Assembly: GCA_017311315.1 (NCBI GenBank)
Contig: CM029636.1
Coordinates: 24,960,043-25,024,042, forward strand
Length of the DNA stretch: 64,000 nt
Origin: Dendrocalamus latiflorus
Taxonomy: Eukaryota; Streptophyta; Magnoliopsida; Poales; Poaceae
Reading direction: 5' to 3'
Below the pieces are notes generated by a model that was not told where the DNA came from, did not search any database, and saw only the letters and a list, made by a program, of their open reading frames with translations. Position numbers and translations under genes: made by a program. Positions 18,048-28,793 of this stretch are shown here, one piece after another. How positions within the stretch are numbered: the stretch's first letter is position 1; the number at the start of each line of letters is the position of its first letter.

Positions 18048-18312
18048 AGCCAGCTGCTCCTTCCCCGACTCCCCTCCAGATGTGCAGCGGTCTGGCACGA
18101 GCCCGTGCGGTGGGATGAGAAAGATGAGCCAAGGGTAGATCTGCCCTAACCCATGCTGAAAAATAAAAAATAAAATTAAAATACCAGTCAAGTGGACAGT
18201 AGAGCAAAATAATAAGGGGGCACTTTAAGTATGGGGCAAAATAGCAAAGTCATCTAAGTAGAGGGCAAATCTACAGATCACTGCTAACTATAGGGTACAT
18301 ATACAATTTTCC
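18048..18312 (-). repeat. Right TIR of the Pack-MULE
   Basis: Inverse copy of 4793-5037. It ends only about 20 bp upstream of the PRA1 start codon (18027, minus), so any promoter of the captured gene must lie in this repeat. Confidence 0.85.
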
Positions 18313-18399
18313 CCGTAGAACCAACTACAGACTGCCAGACGGAAGGAATGCAAAATTTCAAAGCAAAGCGAGGATGAGAGCGGAAGGGTGGAGTTACCT

Positions 18400-21300
18400 A
18401 TTTGCGCTCTTCTGATGTGGGAAATCCTGTTCAATCCTCTGCTCTTCTTCTCCAGCTCTGAGTCGCAACCCGAGATATAGAGATTCCGCAGCGAGGGCAT
18501 ATCTGGAAGAGATCGGAGCTCCCCGGCACCAGATAGGGTCAAATGCCGCAGCGAGGAGGGCATATCTGGAAGAGATCGGAGCTCCCCGGCACCAGATAGG
18601 GTCAAATGCCGCAGCGAGGAGGGCATATCTGGAAGAGATCGGAGCTCCCCGGCACCAGATAGGGTCAAATGCCGCAGCGAGGAGGGCATATCTGGAAGAG
18701 ATCGGAGCTTCCCGGCACCATATAGGGTCAATTCCTGCAGCGAGGAGGGCATATTTGGAAGAGATCGGAGCTTCCCGGCACCATATAGGGTCAATTCCTG
18801 CAGCGAGGAGGGCATATCTGGAAGAGATCGGAGCTTCCCGGCATCAGATAGGGCCAGTCGCTTGAGAGAGGAGAGGTCTCGCATGCTCGGTGGGAGCGAA
18901 TCCAAGGACTTGGCTTTGTGTATTTGTAGCCATTGGAGGGATGTGCGGTCCTGTAGCAGCCACCACTCAGGCAAGGTCTCCATGTCCGACCCATCAACAA
19001 TTGCTAGACATTGGGTTTGGCGGAGACTCTTGAGCGGCTCCACAAGCAGCAGGGACGCGCGATCGATTCTGAGCGAGCAGATGGACAAGGTGGTGCTGCT
19101 GCTGGGCGCCAGATTCTCTTCTTCACCACCAGATGCATGTGTGATTTGATGGGACGACCCAAGCTCCGCGAGCTTGCTGCAGCCAACGATATATAAGTCA
19201 CCGAGGTATGGAACGGATCCGAGTCCACCCAAGGATGACAGATTCTCACGAGATCCCTTTATCATTATGCGCGTGAGCGACTTGAGGCTATCAAATACGT
19301 CTGCGCAGGGGAGGGATACCAAGCCGGAGCTCCAGCCAATAGAGATTGGTGAGTCGTTGCAATGACCCAAGCAGTGGGAGTTCCAGGTTGCCACACTGCC
19401 CCATAGTTAGCTGTTCAACTGATGATGGCAGGAGGCTATCTCCAACATTTCTCAGCGTCCTCAACTTTGGACAGTTTGTGATCTGGATTTCTCTAAGGCC
19501 AGTCATTTCTTCAAATACTGGAGACCCGGACTCCAGATGTACACAGTCTCTGATGCGTAGGACTCTGAGAGCTCCCATGTACTGTGTTTGGTCCAGAAGG
19601 CTCCCTTCAGACCAAGTTAAACGCGGGCAATCCGTCACACTGATCTTCAGCAACTGGGATGACATGGTTTCAATGCTCTCGCTGCATAGCTTGCCTATCC
19701 TAGGAAGTCTAGTCAACCCAACATGTTCTATTTCAAATGAAACCAGACTGGGAGGTAGAGGAGGCAATTCCCCAAGTTTTCAGCAGTTTCTTATTACCAG
19801 GGCACCAAGACATGGAGGTAGAGAGAATTCAATACACGCGCTTCCGGAGGCATCCAATGCTTGACCTATCTTTTTCAGTTTAGGAAGGTGTGCTAATCCA
19901 AGATACTTCAGCATTCGTAACTCTGCAAGAAATAGGAATTGTTCACAATTTCGACAGCTTTTGAACTCAAGCTTGAGCAGGTTTTTGACAGAGGGTTCTA
20001 CAATCCAATTTGGAAGTCTATTGCCATTGTAACCTGAAATCCGTAGTTTCTTAAGATTAGCATGCGGCTCAAGGTGATCAAGAATTAAATCATGTGTCCT
20101 ACTTTGCGCACCATTACACTTCGACCATTCTAGAGATAACGATTGGAGATACTGTTTTTCCTTCAACTTGGCATCCTCAGCTTCCTCATGGTTAGCAACG
20201 TTCTCAAGGCCCCGCAAACCAAGTTGACGGAGGCTTCTCAAATCCTTCAGAGCACTTATTGTGTAGCCTTTTGATCCTTGTACCTGGTAATCCTCTAAGA
20301 ACTGAAGAGAAGTAAGTCTGCCAACAGGGAAGTTACCAAATCCATGCGATCCATATGCCACATATTGCAAGCGGTCAAGGTTCCCGAGATCTCTGAAGTG
20401 TTTTGGTTCTCTTTCCGCAGAAGCACAACTAAGTATTCTTAAGTGATACAATTTGGCTAATCCACAAATACTAGTCTTTGGTGGTAGTTGTGGCAGCATG
20501 ATGCAACGGAGGTGCTTGAGCTTTCCAAGACTGCCCAGAAGATGAGATGTATTGTATGAATACATCGTCTTAAATAGACGCAAGGATTTTGAGTTTACTA
20601 TAGCTTCTTCCAGTGTACTTAAAATATCCTCATTATAAACATGACGTCCAATGATAATAGTACGCAGATTCTTCCAATGGGTGATTTTTTTTCTTGATCT
20701 CCTCTGCAGATAAATTACAAGTATCTTCAACATGTATGTGCCGAACTGTACTCACCACATTTTTGAAGCTCGCAACATCAACTATTCGCGCACATTCACC
20801 TGAAGATACATCCTTTGCCAAATCATGCATTAGGTCATGCATAACGTAGTATCTAGGTTCTTCATTTATTGTATCATGATCGTATGTTTCAAATCTGAGA
20901 TCAAAGAATGATTTTCTAGTCAGTTGAGCCAAGTACCGTTCTCCAATTTCCATTAGATCTTCTGGTCCAGTTTCAGTCTGCAAGATCAATCCTGAACTCA
21001 TCCACATCTTCACCAACTCTTCCTTTTTAAATATGTAATCCTGCAAGAATATGCTGCAATACCGAAAGCAAGTTTGTAGTTCTGTTGGTAGGTGGTAGTA
21101 GCTTAACCTGAGAACTCCCATAATATCCTTTTCAGTTCCCTTAAAATGATCCAAACCTTCATGCAAGAATCTGTCCCAGAATTCTATTGTCATATTGTCT
21201 CGCAGATGTGCACCGATAACCTTTGTTACCAAGGGACATCCTTTGGCTTTCTTTGCAATTTGTTCTCTAATTGACTGCAAGCCATCATAATCTTGATGAT

Positions 21301-22121
21301 TAAGACCGGCAAAGGCATGATGATTGAAAAGCTTTATATTTTCATCTTCCTCCAGACCTTGCAATGGTAAGCACTTCTGTTCACCTCTCATTGCTCTGAT
21401 AGCCACATCTGCCACACGTTGCATTCGGGTTGTCAGCAAGATCTTGCTTCCACTCTTCCCTGTTCTCAAAGGGGCAAATAGCTTTTCCCATTGGTCAGTT
21501 TTCTCATCCTCCCAGACATCATCCAAAATTAGTAAGAATTTTACAGAGTTTAGTTTCTCTTTGAGAATTTGCTGCAATGCCTCATAAGTATTTGCATCAG
21601 GTTTTGCCCATGTAGCAGATTCCAATATCTTACTTATGACTGTTGTTGCATCAAAGCTAGTAGATACACACGCCCATATGACCTTATCAAAATGGTTTGT
21701 GACACCATCATCTTGGTATACGAGTTGTGCTAAGGTAGTTTTCCCCATCCCGCCATGACCAACTATTGAAACAACAGATACATGATTAGTGCTCACCACA
21801 ATTTTAGCATCTTCATGTGATGTCAACCATCCAAACACCCGTTCTTTCTCCTTGCGTCGACCAAACACTTCAGTTGCAGTTATCGTGGAACCTGTCTCGC
21901 GATCCATATTCAGATACTCCTGCTGACTAGTACATCCCTTGAGGCGTTGAGCGAGTGCGAGAAAATCCGCAACTCCTGTAGCAGTCCTGTCTAAAACCTC
22001 CACAGATTTCTTTAGTCTCTTGAGAGTGCCACTCTGAGTCAAACCTTTAACGGTCTTATCCAAAATACTGACATGCTTAATAGATCTGACAACTTCGTGC
22101 TTCATCTTAGCAAGAGAGGAG
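18400..22121 (-). pseudogene. CC-NB-ARC-LRR resistance-type gene, NB-ARC and LRR part
   Basis: The frame enters from the copia insertion at 22121 and shows the full NB-ARC order: P-loop GHGGMGKTTLAQ, kinase-2 FLLILDDVW, RNBS-B SGSKILLTTR, GLPL-like KGCPLVTKVIG, RNBS-D CFRYCSIF and MHD VMHDLMHDLA. Leucine-rich repeats follow. Lesions are a frameshift in an eight-A run (20685-20692), an in-frame TGA at 19780-19782 and a frameshift near 19320. The C-terminal end runs toward the Pack-MULE at 18312, with a GT donor-like site near 18424. NLRs are cytoplasmic immune receptors. This copy cannot make the full protein. Confidence 0.88.
18480..18860 (-). repeat. 63-bp LRR-coding tandem array, six units
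   Basis: Six copies in exact 63-bp register (GGCATATCTGGAAGAGATCG recurs at 18496, 18559, 18622, 18685, 18748 and 18811). Each encodes a 21-residue LRR unit, DMPSSLRHLTLSGAGELRSLP or a variant. Three central units are nearly identical, so the array grew recently by in-register duplication. Confidence 0.93.
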
Positions 22122-22537
22122 TGTTAGAATGATCTCAGCCGATTAGCCCAACGGCTAATCGGGCCTTGATCCACGCCCTGATCGGGGGCGCCCAGTCCAT
22201 CTCATGGCTGGTGGGCCCCCGTCGCGCTGCGCAATATATAAAGTGGTGGGGGCCGGCGGCTCTAGTTACGAGGTTGGCCTGAGCCGTACATCCCCACCGA
22301 CACACAAAACCCTAACCGATCTAGAGGGGGGCGCAGTCAGCGACGGGAAGCACCATCGCCGTCGACGTCGCCAAATCTACGCCGCCGCCGCCACCGTCCT
22401 CTTCCCCGACCGCTTCACCGACGATGACCAACTCCTCCTCCAACGCGTCCGACGGTCAGTACCCTCTCCTCTTCTCTCTCTCTCTCCCTTCCCTCTCAGA
22501 TCTAGAACCCCTAGACGCAAAAGAAAAGACTCCTACA
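22122..22537 (+). repeat. 5' LTR of the copia element
   Basis: 416 bp. It contains a TATATAAA box at about 22234 and a GC-rich, pyrimidine-ending 3' half, and is followed by the tRNA-iMet primer-binding site. Confidence 0.95.
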
Positions 22538-23695
22538 ATGGTATCAGAGCCTTACCGGGTGAGCCGCCGCCGTGCGCTGCCGTTTCGGGCGGTTTGCCGC
22601 CGACGGCCATGCCTTCTTCGAGCGTCGCCGCTTCCCGGGTGTTGCCGCCGCCTCCGCTCGGGGCCGCCTTTGCGCCGCGCCGCGCCGCCGCCTCCGGCTC
22701 GGGGGGCCGCATCTGGCCGAGCGCGTGGGAGTCTTCGGGCCGCCGCATCCGCTCCGCTCCGGTGGGGCCGCCGCCGCCTCGCAAGCGCGCGTCGTCGCCC
22801 TGCCTCGCGCCGCCGCTGCGCGCAGCCCGAGCGGGTCGCCGCCGCTCTGCCCCGCGTAGCCCCGCCGTGCGCCGCGCCTCTGCGCGGGCGCCGCCTTGCC
22901 GCCCGCGGCTCCGCCCGCCGTCGCGCCCTTGAGCGCGGGAGCCGCCGCCGTCGCCTTGCTCCTGTTTTTGCGGGAGGAGAGGAGCGGTAACAGGCTAGGG
23001 TTAGGGTTTTTTGGGGCGGGCGGTATTTTGTTCGGGCGCAAATTACTCCCAGCCGTCCGATGGGAATCAATGGCCGTGATGAAAAGGGGGCTGCGGGCTG
23101 AGTGGGCCGGCCTGTGCGCCAAAGGGGAGCGCGCGCGCTCGGGCGCGCTGAGCGGGCCGGCTGGGCCGCGGCCGAAAGAATGGGCCAAAAGGCCGTTTTG
23201 AACAGTAATTCCATAAATGGATTTTTATTGTTATTTCAGAAGCATGAATTTGAATGAAATTTGTTTTAAATCTCTGTAAATTTTTGCACCAACGTGTTAA
23301 TTTTTTCAGAGATTAAAAGTGTACAGTATAATGCTTCTGTATAATGAATTATTTTAGAATAATTACAGTTTTCGCTGCAAAAGTTAATGTTGATTAATTT
23401 TCATTATTAAATTCGAACCAACGGGAGAATTTAATTTTGGAAAAATAGATATAAATCCCAGATAATTATGATATTGTTATTTTCTGACTAACGTTGATAA
23501 TAACAGTATTATAATTTTTAATTGATGTTTTTATGCATTATTTCTATTTCTGCTCAACGGTGATGTAGATTTAATGTATAGATAAAATTGATTTAAATTG
23601 TATGTCGTATTTTGACCAACGTTGAAAATAAGGCATATAATTTTCCTGTTATGTTCTCACTTTATTTGAAATATTTTTCAGAAGGATGCAACTTG
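22538..23695 (+). other. Copia 5' leader
   Basis: About 1.15 kb between the primer-binding site and the gag start. The first 450 bp are very GC-rich. From about 23190 it is AT-rich with five to six spaced copies of an AACGTTGA-like word (about 23288, 23413, 23487, 23553, 23611). The open frames here are composition artefacts. RNA packaging or dimerisation signals would be expected in this place, but none is proven. Confidence 0.5.
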
Positions 23696-26600
23696 ATGAG
23701 TTGTATCAGAGAGATCCCCACTCTCAAAGGAGATAATTATGGAGAGTGGAAGAAAAAGATAGACTTAGCGTTTATCTTGGCTGAGGTGGACTGGGTCCTC
23801 ACTACAGCACGTCCCACTGAGCCTATGGCACCAGTGAGGGATCAAAATGAGGATGATACTGCTTGGCAGAAAAGACAGAGGGATCATGTTCCCTTACAGA
23901 TGTCTTATGACCTTGAGCATAAGAAATGGACCACAGCCAACAAGAAATATATGGCTGTGATAAAGAACACGATTGAGCCTGCTATTGTGGGCTCAATCGC
24001 AGAGTGTGACACTGTCACAGAGTACCTTGAGAGAATAAAGAGTCAGTTTACTGGCTCTTCAAAGACTTATGCTACATAGCTGATTAAACAGCTTGTGACA
24101 GAGAGGTACTCTGGTGGTGGCAGTGGCATAAGAGAGCACATACTGAGGATGAGCAACTTGGCATCCAAGCTTAAACCAATGGATTTGGCTCTCAAGGATG
24201 AGTTCCTTATTCATTTGGTTTTTGCTTCCTTGCCTAAAGAGTTTGACACATTCGTTGTCAACTACAATATGCAGCCCGAGAAATGGGACTTGGAAAAGTG
24301 CATAGCTATGTGTGTGCAAGAGGAGGAAAGAATTAAATCCTCACATGGTGGATCTATCAACTATGTGAAGGATAACAAGAAAAAGAACTTCAACAGTACC
24401 TCCTTCTCAAAGAACAAGGGAAAAGCCTCTGTCCATCAGCCTCAACAGAATAAATTTGCAGTAGACAAAGATCAGTGTCTTCACTGCAAGAAGACGGGAC
24501 ACTACAAGAAGAACTGTCCTGATTATTTAAAGATGATAATGGCAAAGAAAGGTGAGAACATTATTACCTTTATAAATGAATCCCTGTATGTGCAATATTC
24601 GAAATCCACTTGGTGGATTGACTCAGGAGCAACTATTCATGTTGCTAATTCTTTACAGGGATTCCGTTCGACGAGGACTACGCAAAGAAACGAAAGATGC
24701 ATTAAAGTTGCAAATGGAGTCCAAGCTGAAGTTGAAGTCGTTGGCGATCTTTCATTAGAGTTAGCTAATGGCTCCAATCTTTTACTTAGAGATGTCCTTT
24801 TTGTTCCCTCTTTACAGAGAAATTTAATTAGTGTTTCAAATTTGGACAAAGATGGTTATGATTGTAATTTTGGAAATGGCAAGTGTGAAATAATGTTTAA
24901 TAAAGAATGTGTTGGTCTTGCCATCTTACAGAATGAGCTTTATTTGTTGTCACTTCGTGAAAATGTGAATTCCGTATGTGATGTGAATGAGCGTATATCC
25001 TCGCCTGTGAATGCGAACAGAAAACGAAAGAGAACTCATAATGAATCGTCGAAATTATGGCACTGTCGTTTAGGCCATATTTCGAGGGGGAGAATAGAAA
25101 GACTAGTTAAGAATGATATTCTTCCTCCATTAGAGTTCTCAGACTTAGAACAATGCAGAGAATGCATTAAAGGAAAATATGTAAAGAAAATTAAAAAAGA
25201 CGCTAAAAGAAGCACATGAGTTCTACAAATTATTCACACAGATATTTGTGGTCCTTTTCCTGTGAAAGTGTGGATGGATATGACTCGTTCATAACATTCA
25301 CGGATGATTACTCCCGTTATGGATATATTTATCCAATCAAAGAAAGAAATGAAGCCTTGGACAAATTCAAGATATTTAAGGCTGAAATTGAAAACCAACA
25401 CGATTTAAAGATTAAGATAGTCCGATCTGATCGTGGGGGGAGTACTACGGTCGACATACCCCATATGGACAAGTTCCTGGACCTTTTGCAAGGTATTTAC
25501 ATGAAAATGGAATAGTGGCCCAGTATTCTACACCGGGCGAACCTCAGCAAAATGGAGTAGCTGAAAGACGCAACCGTACCCTGATGGATATGGTGCGAAG
25601 CATGATGAGCTACTCCACACTGCCATTGAGTTTATGGATGGAGGCGTTGAAAACCACCATTCATATTCTCAATAGAGTGCCTAGTAAGTCGGTGCCCAAA
25701 ACACCGTACGAGTTGTGGACAGGAAGAGTTCCCTCACTAAACCACTTACGTGTATGGGGGAGTCCTGCTGAGGCTAAAGTATTTAACCCAAACCTTGGGA
25801 AGCTTGATCCCAAAATAATAAGTTGCCATTTCATTGGCTATCCTGAAAAGTCAAAAGGTTTTCGTTTCTACTGTCCAGATAGATATACAAAGTTTGTAGA
25901 AACGAGACACGCTGTCTTCTTAGAGGATGAAATGATGAGAGGAAGTATGGTAGCTCATGAGATTGATCTTGAAGAGAAGCGGGTGTATGCGCCCACTCCG
26001 ATGATTCAAGAGCTATTCTTCACACTACCTGCTGTCGCTGCACCGACGGTGCAAGACACTGTGGTGCCAGCACCTGTTATTGTTCCTCCTGTGGCAACAA
26101 TGAATGATAATGAGGAACCTGTTTTTCAGGATCCTATAGAACCTATTGCCACAGATGAGGGGGAGCAACAGCAGCCTCAAACAGAAGATGTACCAAATGA
26201 GGAGGCCCCGAGGAGGTCTCAAAGAGTAAGAAGATCAGCTATTTCTGATGATTATCAGATTTATCATACAGAGGAATTTCAAATGGAGGATGATCCCACC
26301 TCATTTGAAGAAGCCATGAGAAGCGAAAATTCCTCAAAATGGCTTGAGGCCATGGAAGAGGAAATGAGGTCCATGAAGGCTAATAAAGTCTGGGACTTGA
26401 AAATTATTCCTAAAGGAGCCAAAACAGTAGGCTGTAAATGGGTCTACAAGACAAAGCATGACTCCCAAGGGAATGTAGAAAGATACAAAGCGCGACTTGT
26501 GGCAAAAGGCTTTACGCAAAGAGAAGGGATTGATTACAATGAGACATTTTCTCCAGTCTCATGTAAAGATTCCTTCAGAATCATAATGGCATTAGTAGCA

Positions 26601-27857
26601 CATTATGATTTAGAGTTACATCAGATGGATGTAAAGACGACATTTCTTAATGGGGATTTGGAGGAAAATGTTTACATGGCACAACCGAAAGGTTTTGTCG
26701 TGGAAGGAAATGAAAGAATGTGATGCCGCCTAAAGAAATCAATATATGGGTTAAAGCAAGCTTCAAGACAGTGGTACTTGAAGTTTGACAGTACAATAAG
26801 AAAATTTGGGTTTAAAGAGAATGTAGAGGACAACTGTGTTTATGCAAAGTTTAAAGATGGTAAGTTTATCTTCCTAATCCTGTATGTGGATGATATCTTG
26901 CTAGCTAGTAGTGATGTTAGTTTGCTACTGGAGACAAAGAAGTTTTTGTCCTCAAACTTTGATATGAAAGATCTTGGTGAAGCTTCGTTCGTTCTAGGGA
27001 TCGAAATTCACCGGGATAGAAACAAGGGGACATTGGGACTGTCACAAAAGGCATACATAGAGAAAATCTTAAAGAAATTTGGTATGCATAAATGTAGTCA
27101 TTCACCTGCACCTATAGTCAAGGGCGACAGATATGGGGATTTTCAATGCCCCAGGAACTAGTATGAGATCGATCAAATGAAAGCGGTTCCATATGCTTCA
27201 GCTGTCGGAAGCTTACAGTATGCTCAAGTATGCACACGCCCTGACTTATCATTTGTTACTGGGTTACTTGGTAGATTCCAGAGCAATCCTGAAATAGAAC
27301 ATTGGAAATTGATAAAGAAAGTCTTGCGTTATTTGCAAGGAACAAAAGGCCTCATGATGACATACAGAAGATCAGATTCACTCCATATAGTGGGGTATAC
27401 AGATTCTGATTTTGCGGGAGATGATAGAAAGTCTACATCCGGATATGTATTCACTCTCGCTGGAGGAGCTATATCGTGGAAAAGCTCAAAGCAAACCGTC
27501 ACTACATCGTCCACAATGTATGCCGAGTTTGTAGCATGTTATGAGGCTACGGGGCAGGTGAACTGGCTAAAGAAGTTCATACCCGGTTTAAAAGTGGTTG
27601 ACGATATCAATAGACCACTTAAGTTGTACTACGATAATGAACCCGCAGTAACGTATGCCCACAACAATAAGTCAAGTGGTGCTACCAAACACATTGACAT
27701 AAAGTACTATGTTGTGAAAGATAAAGTTCGGGATCAAATTATAAGTCTTGAGCATATAAGTACCGCAAAGATGTTAGCGGATCCGCTTACTAAAGGCTTA
27801 CCACCCAACGTGTTCAGAGAACATGTAGCCGGCATGGGTTTAAGGGAAAGCCTATGA
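23696..27857 (+). pseudogene. Copia gag-pol polyprotein, multiply interrupted
   Basis: Gag starts at 23696. In order: a zinc knuckle CLHCKKTGHYKKNC (about 24477), protease WWIDSGATIHVA (about 24610), the GAG-pre-integrase HCRLGH motif (about 25060), integrase (TDICGPF, TFTDDYSRYGYIY), reverse transcriptase with CKWVYKTK and YVDDI (about 26885), and RNase H (YTDSDFAGD, SSTMYAEF, HIDIKYY) ending at TGA 27857. Lesions are TAG 24077, TGA 25217, a one-base loss near 25260, a one-base loss in the G-run near 25440, TGA 26721 and TAG 27159. Several domains look well preserved between lesions, so decay is recent or the copy was mobilised by another element. Confidence 0.92.
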
Positions 27858-28046
27858 TTCCTGGACTAAAAGATGGCCCAAAAGATTAAAGTAACTATTT
27901 CAGAACAAGAGAGGTGTATTGTAGCTGTTGAATCTATTGGCGGTTGACCGTGACGATGAGACATGTTCTATGCACTAATCTGTGATGGAATGAGTAAAGT
28001 CAAAAGTAATTAAAAATAAAGTATAGATTGAGATCAAGGGGGAGAA

Positions 28047-28456
28047 TGTTAGAATGATCTCAGCCGATTAGCCCAACGGCTAATCGGGCCTTGATCCACG
28101 CCCTGATCGGGGGCGCCCAGTCCATCTCATGGCTGGTGGGCCCCCGTCGCGCTGCGCAATATATAAAGGGGTGGGGGCCGGCGGCTCTAGTTACGAGGTT
28201 GGCCTGAGCCGTACATCCCCACCGACACACAAAACCCTAACCGATCTAGAGGGGGCGCAGTCAGCGACGGGAAGCACCATCGCTGTCGACGTCGCCGGAT
28301 CTACGCCGCCGCCGCCACCGTCCTCTTCCCCGACCGCTTCACCGACGATGACCAACTCCTCCAACGCGTCCGACGGTCAGTACCCTCTCCTCTTCTCTCT
28401 CTCTCCCTTCCCTCTCAGATCTAGAACCCCTAGACGCAAAAGAAAAGACTCCTACA
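28047..28456 (+). repeat. 3' LTR of the copia element
   Basis: 410 bp, nearly identical to the 5' LTR. It is preceded by the polypurine tract and followed by AGGAG. Confidence 0.95.
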
Positions 28457-28461
28457 AGGAG

Positions 28462-28793
28462 CCCCAGTCACTAACCTTTCGGTCCTTGGCCTTCTCTTCG
28501 AGCTTGTGGTACTCGATCTCATCGAGTGCGTCCTCAGCCTCCTCGACTGCATCCCTGAGCTGCCACAGCCATGCATCCAGTGCGCTGCTCTCCTCCTTGA
28601 TGTGCACCGCGTTCACCACGTCGAACACGGCCTGGATCTTTGGCAAGGTCAGCAGTATTTTGTTCTTCATCTCGTCCATTCCTGCAGTCCTGCGGTACTC
28701 CTTGAGGTAGGTGAAGGCCTTGGTGACCAAGAAGGAGATGGCCGGAGTTGCAACCGACTTGCCGGCAAAGACCAGTGCGGCAGTTGTAGCCAT
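28462..28793 (-). pseudogene. NLR N-terminal coiled-coil (Rx-type) segment
   Basis: ATG at 28793 starts a frame with an Rx-N coiled coil of about 110 residues, including EEAEDALDEIEYHKLEEK (the EDVID-like position). It is cut at DWGS by the copia element. The frame resumes at 22121 with the residues leading to the NB-ARC. The 5-bp AGGAG duplication marks the joint. No intron border is visible between the two halves, so the insertion is in coding sequence. Confidence 0.85.

Larger units (their letters stand above)
4793..18312. mobile_element. Pack-MULE carrying a PRA1 gene, with nested retrotransposons
   Basis: The first about 245 bp (GGGAAAATTGTATATG onward) are repeated in inverse orientation at about 18048-18312. 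The flanks read CCATAGAAC (4784-4792) and CCGTAGAAC (18313-18321), a 9-bp duplication with one mismatch. An 8-bp reading with symmetric ends is also possible and would suggest hAT. The GG-start and TTTTCC-end pattern matches the two MULE MITEs nearby, so I favour Mutator. With the 11.4-kb retroelement removed, the element is about 2.1 kb and holds a complete PRA1 open frame plus its 3' flank. The right end interrupts the NLR pseudogene. No transposase is present. Confidence 0.8.
22122..28456 (+). mobile_element. Ty1-copia retrotransposon inserted in the NLR
   Basis: LTRs 22122-22537 and 28047-28456 (TGTTAGAATG...CTCCTACA), 5-bp duplication AGGAG (22117-22121, 28457-28461), primer-binding site TGGTATCAGAGCC at 22539, and polypurine tract AAGGGGGAGAA before the right LTR. 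It is 6335 bp long with gag-pol in the order gag, protease, integrase, reverse transcriptase, RNase H (Ty1-copia). By eye the LTRs differ by about four substitutions and three short indels. The LTR has a TATATAAA box at about 22234. Confidence 0.95.

Noticed and set aside
18288..18400. C-terminal tail of the NLR frame reaching 18288
   Set aside because: The last residues are read from the Pack-MULE terminal repeat, so they are not part of the original protein.
22204..23214. Long GC-rich open frames on both strands near 22.2-23.2 kb
   Set aside because: Several frames are open at once, with Arg/Ala/Pro-only composition, and they overlap the copia LTR and leader. Base composition explains them.
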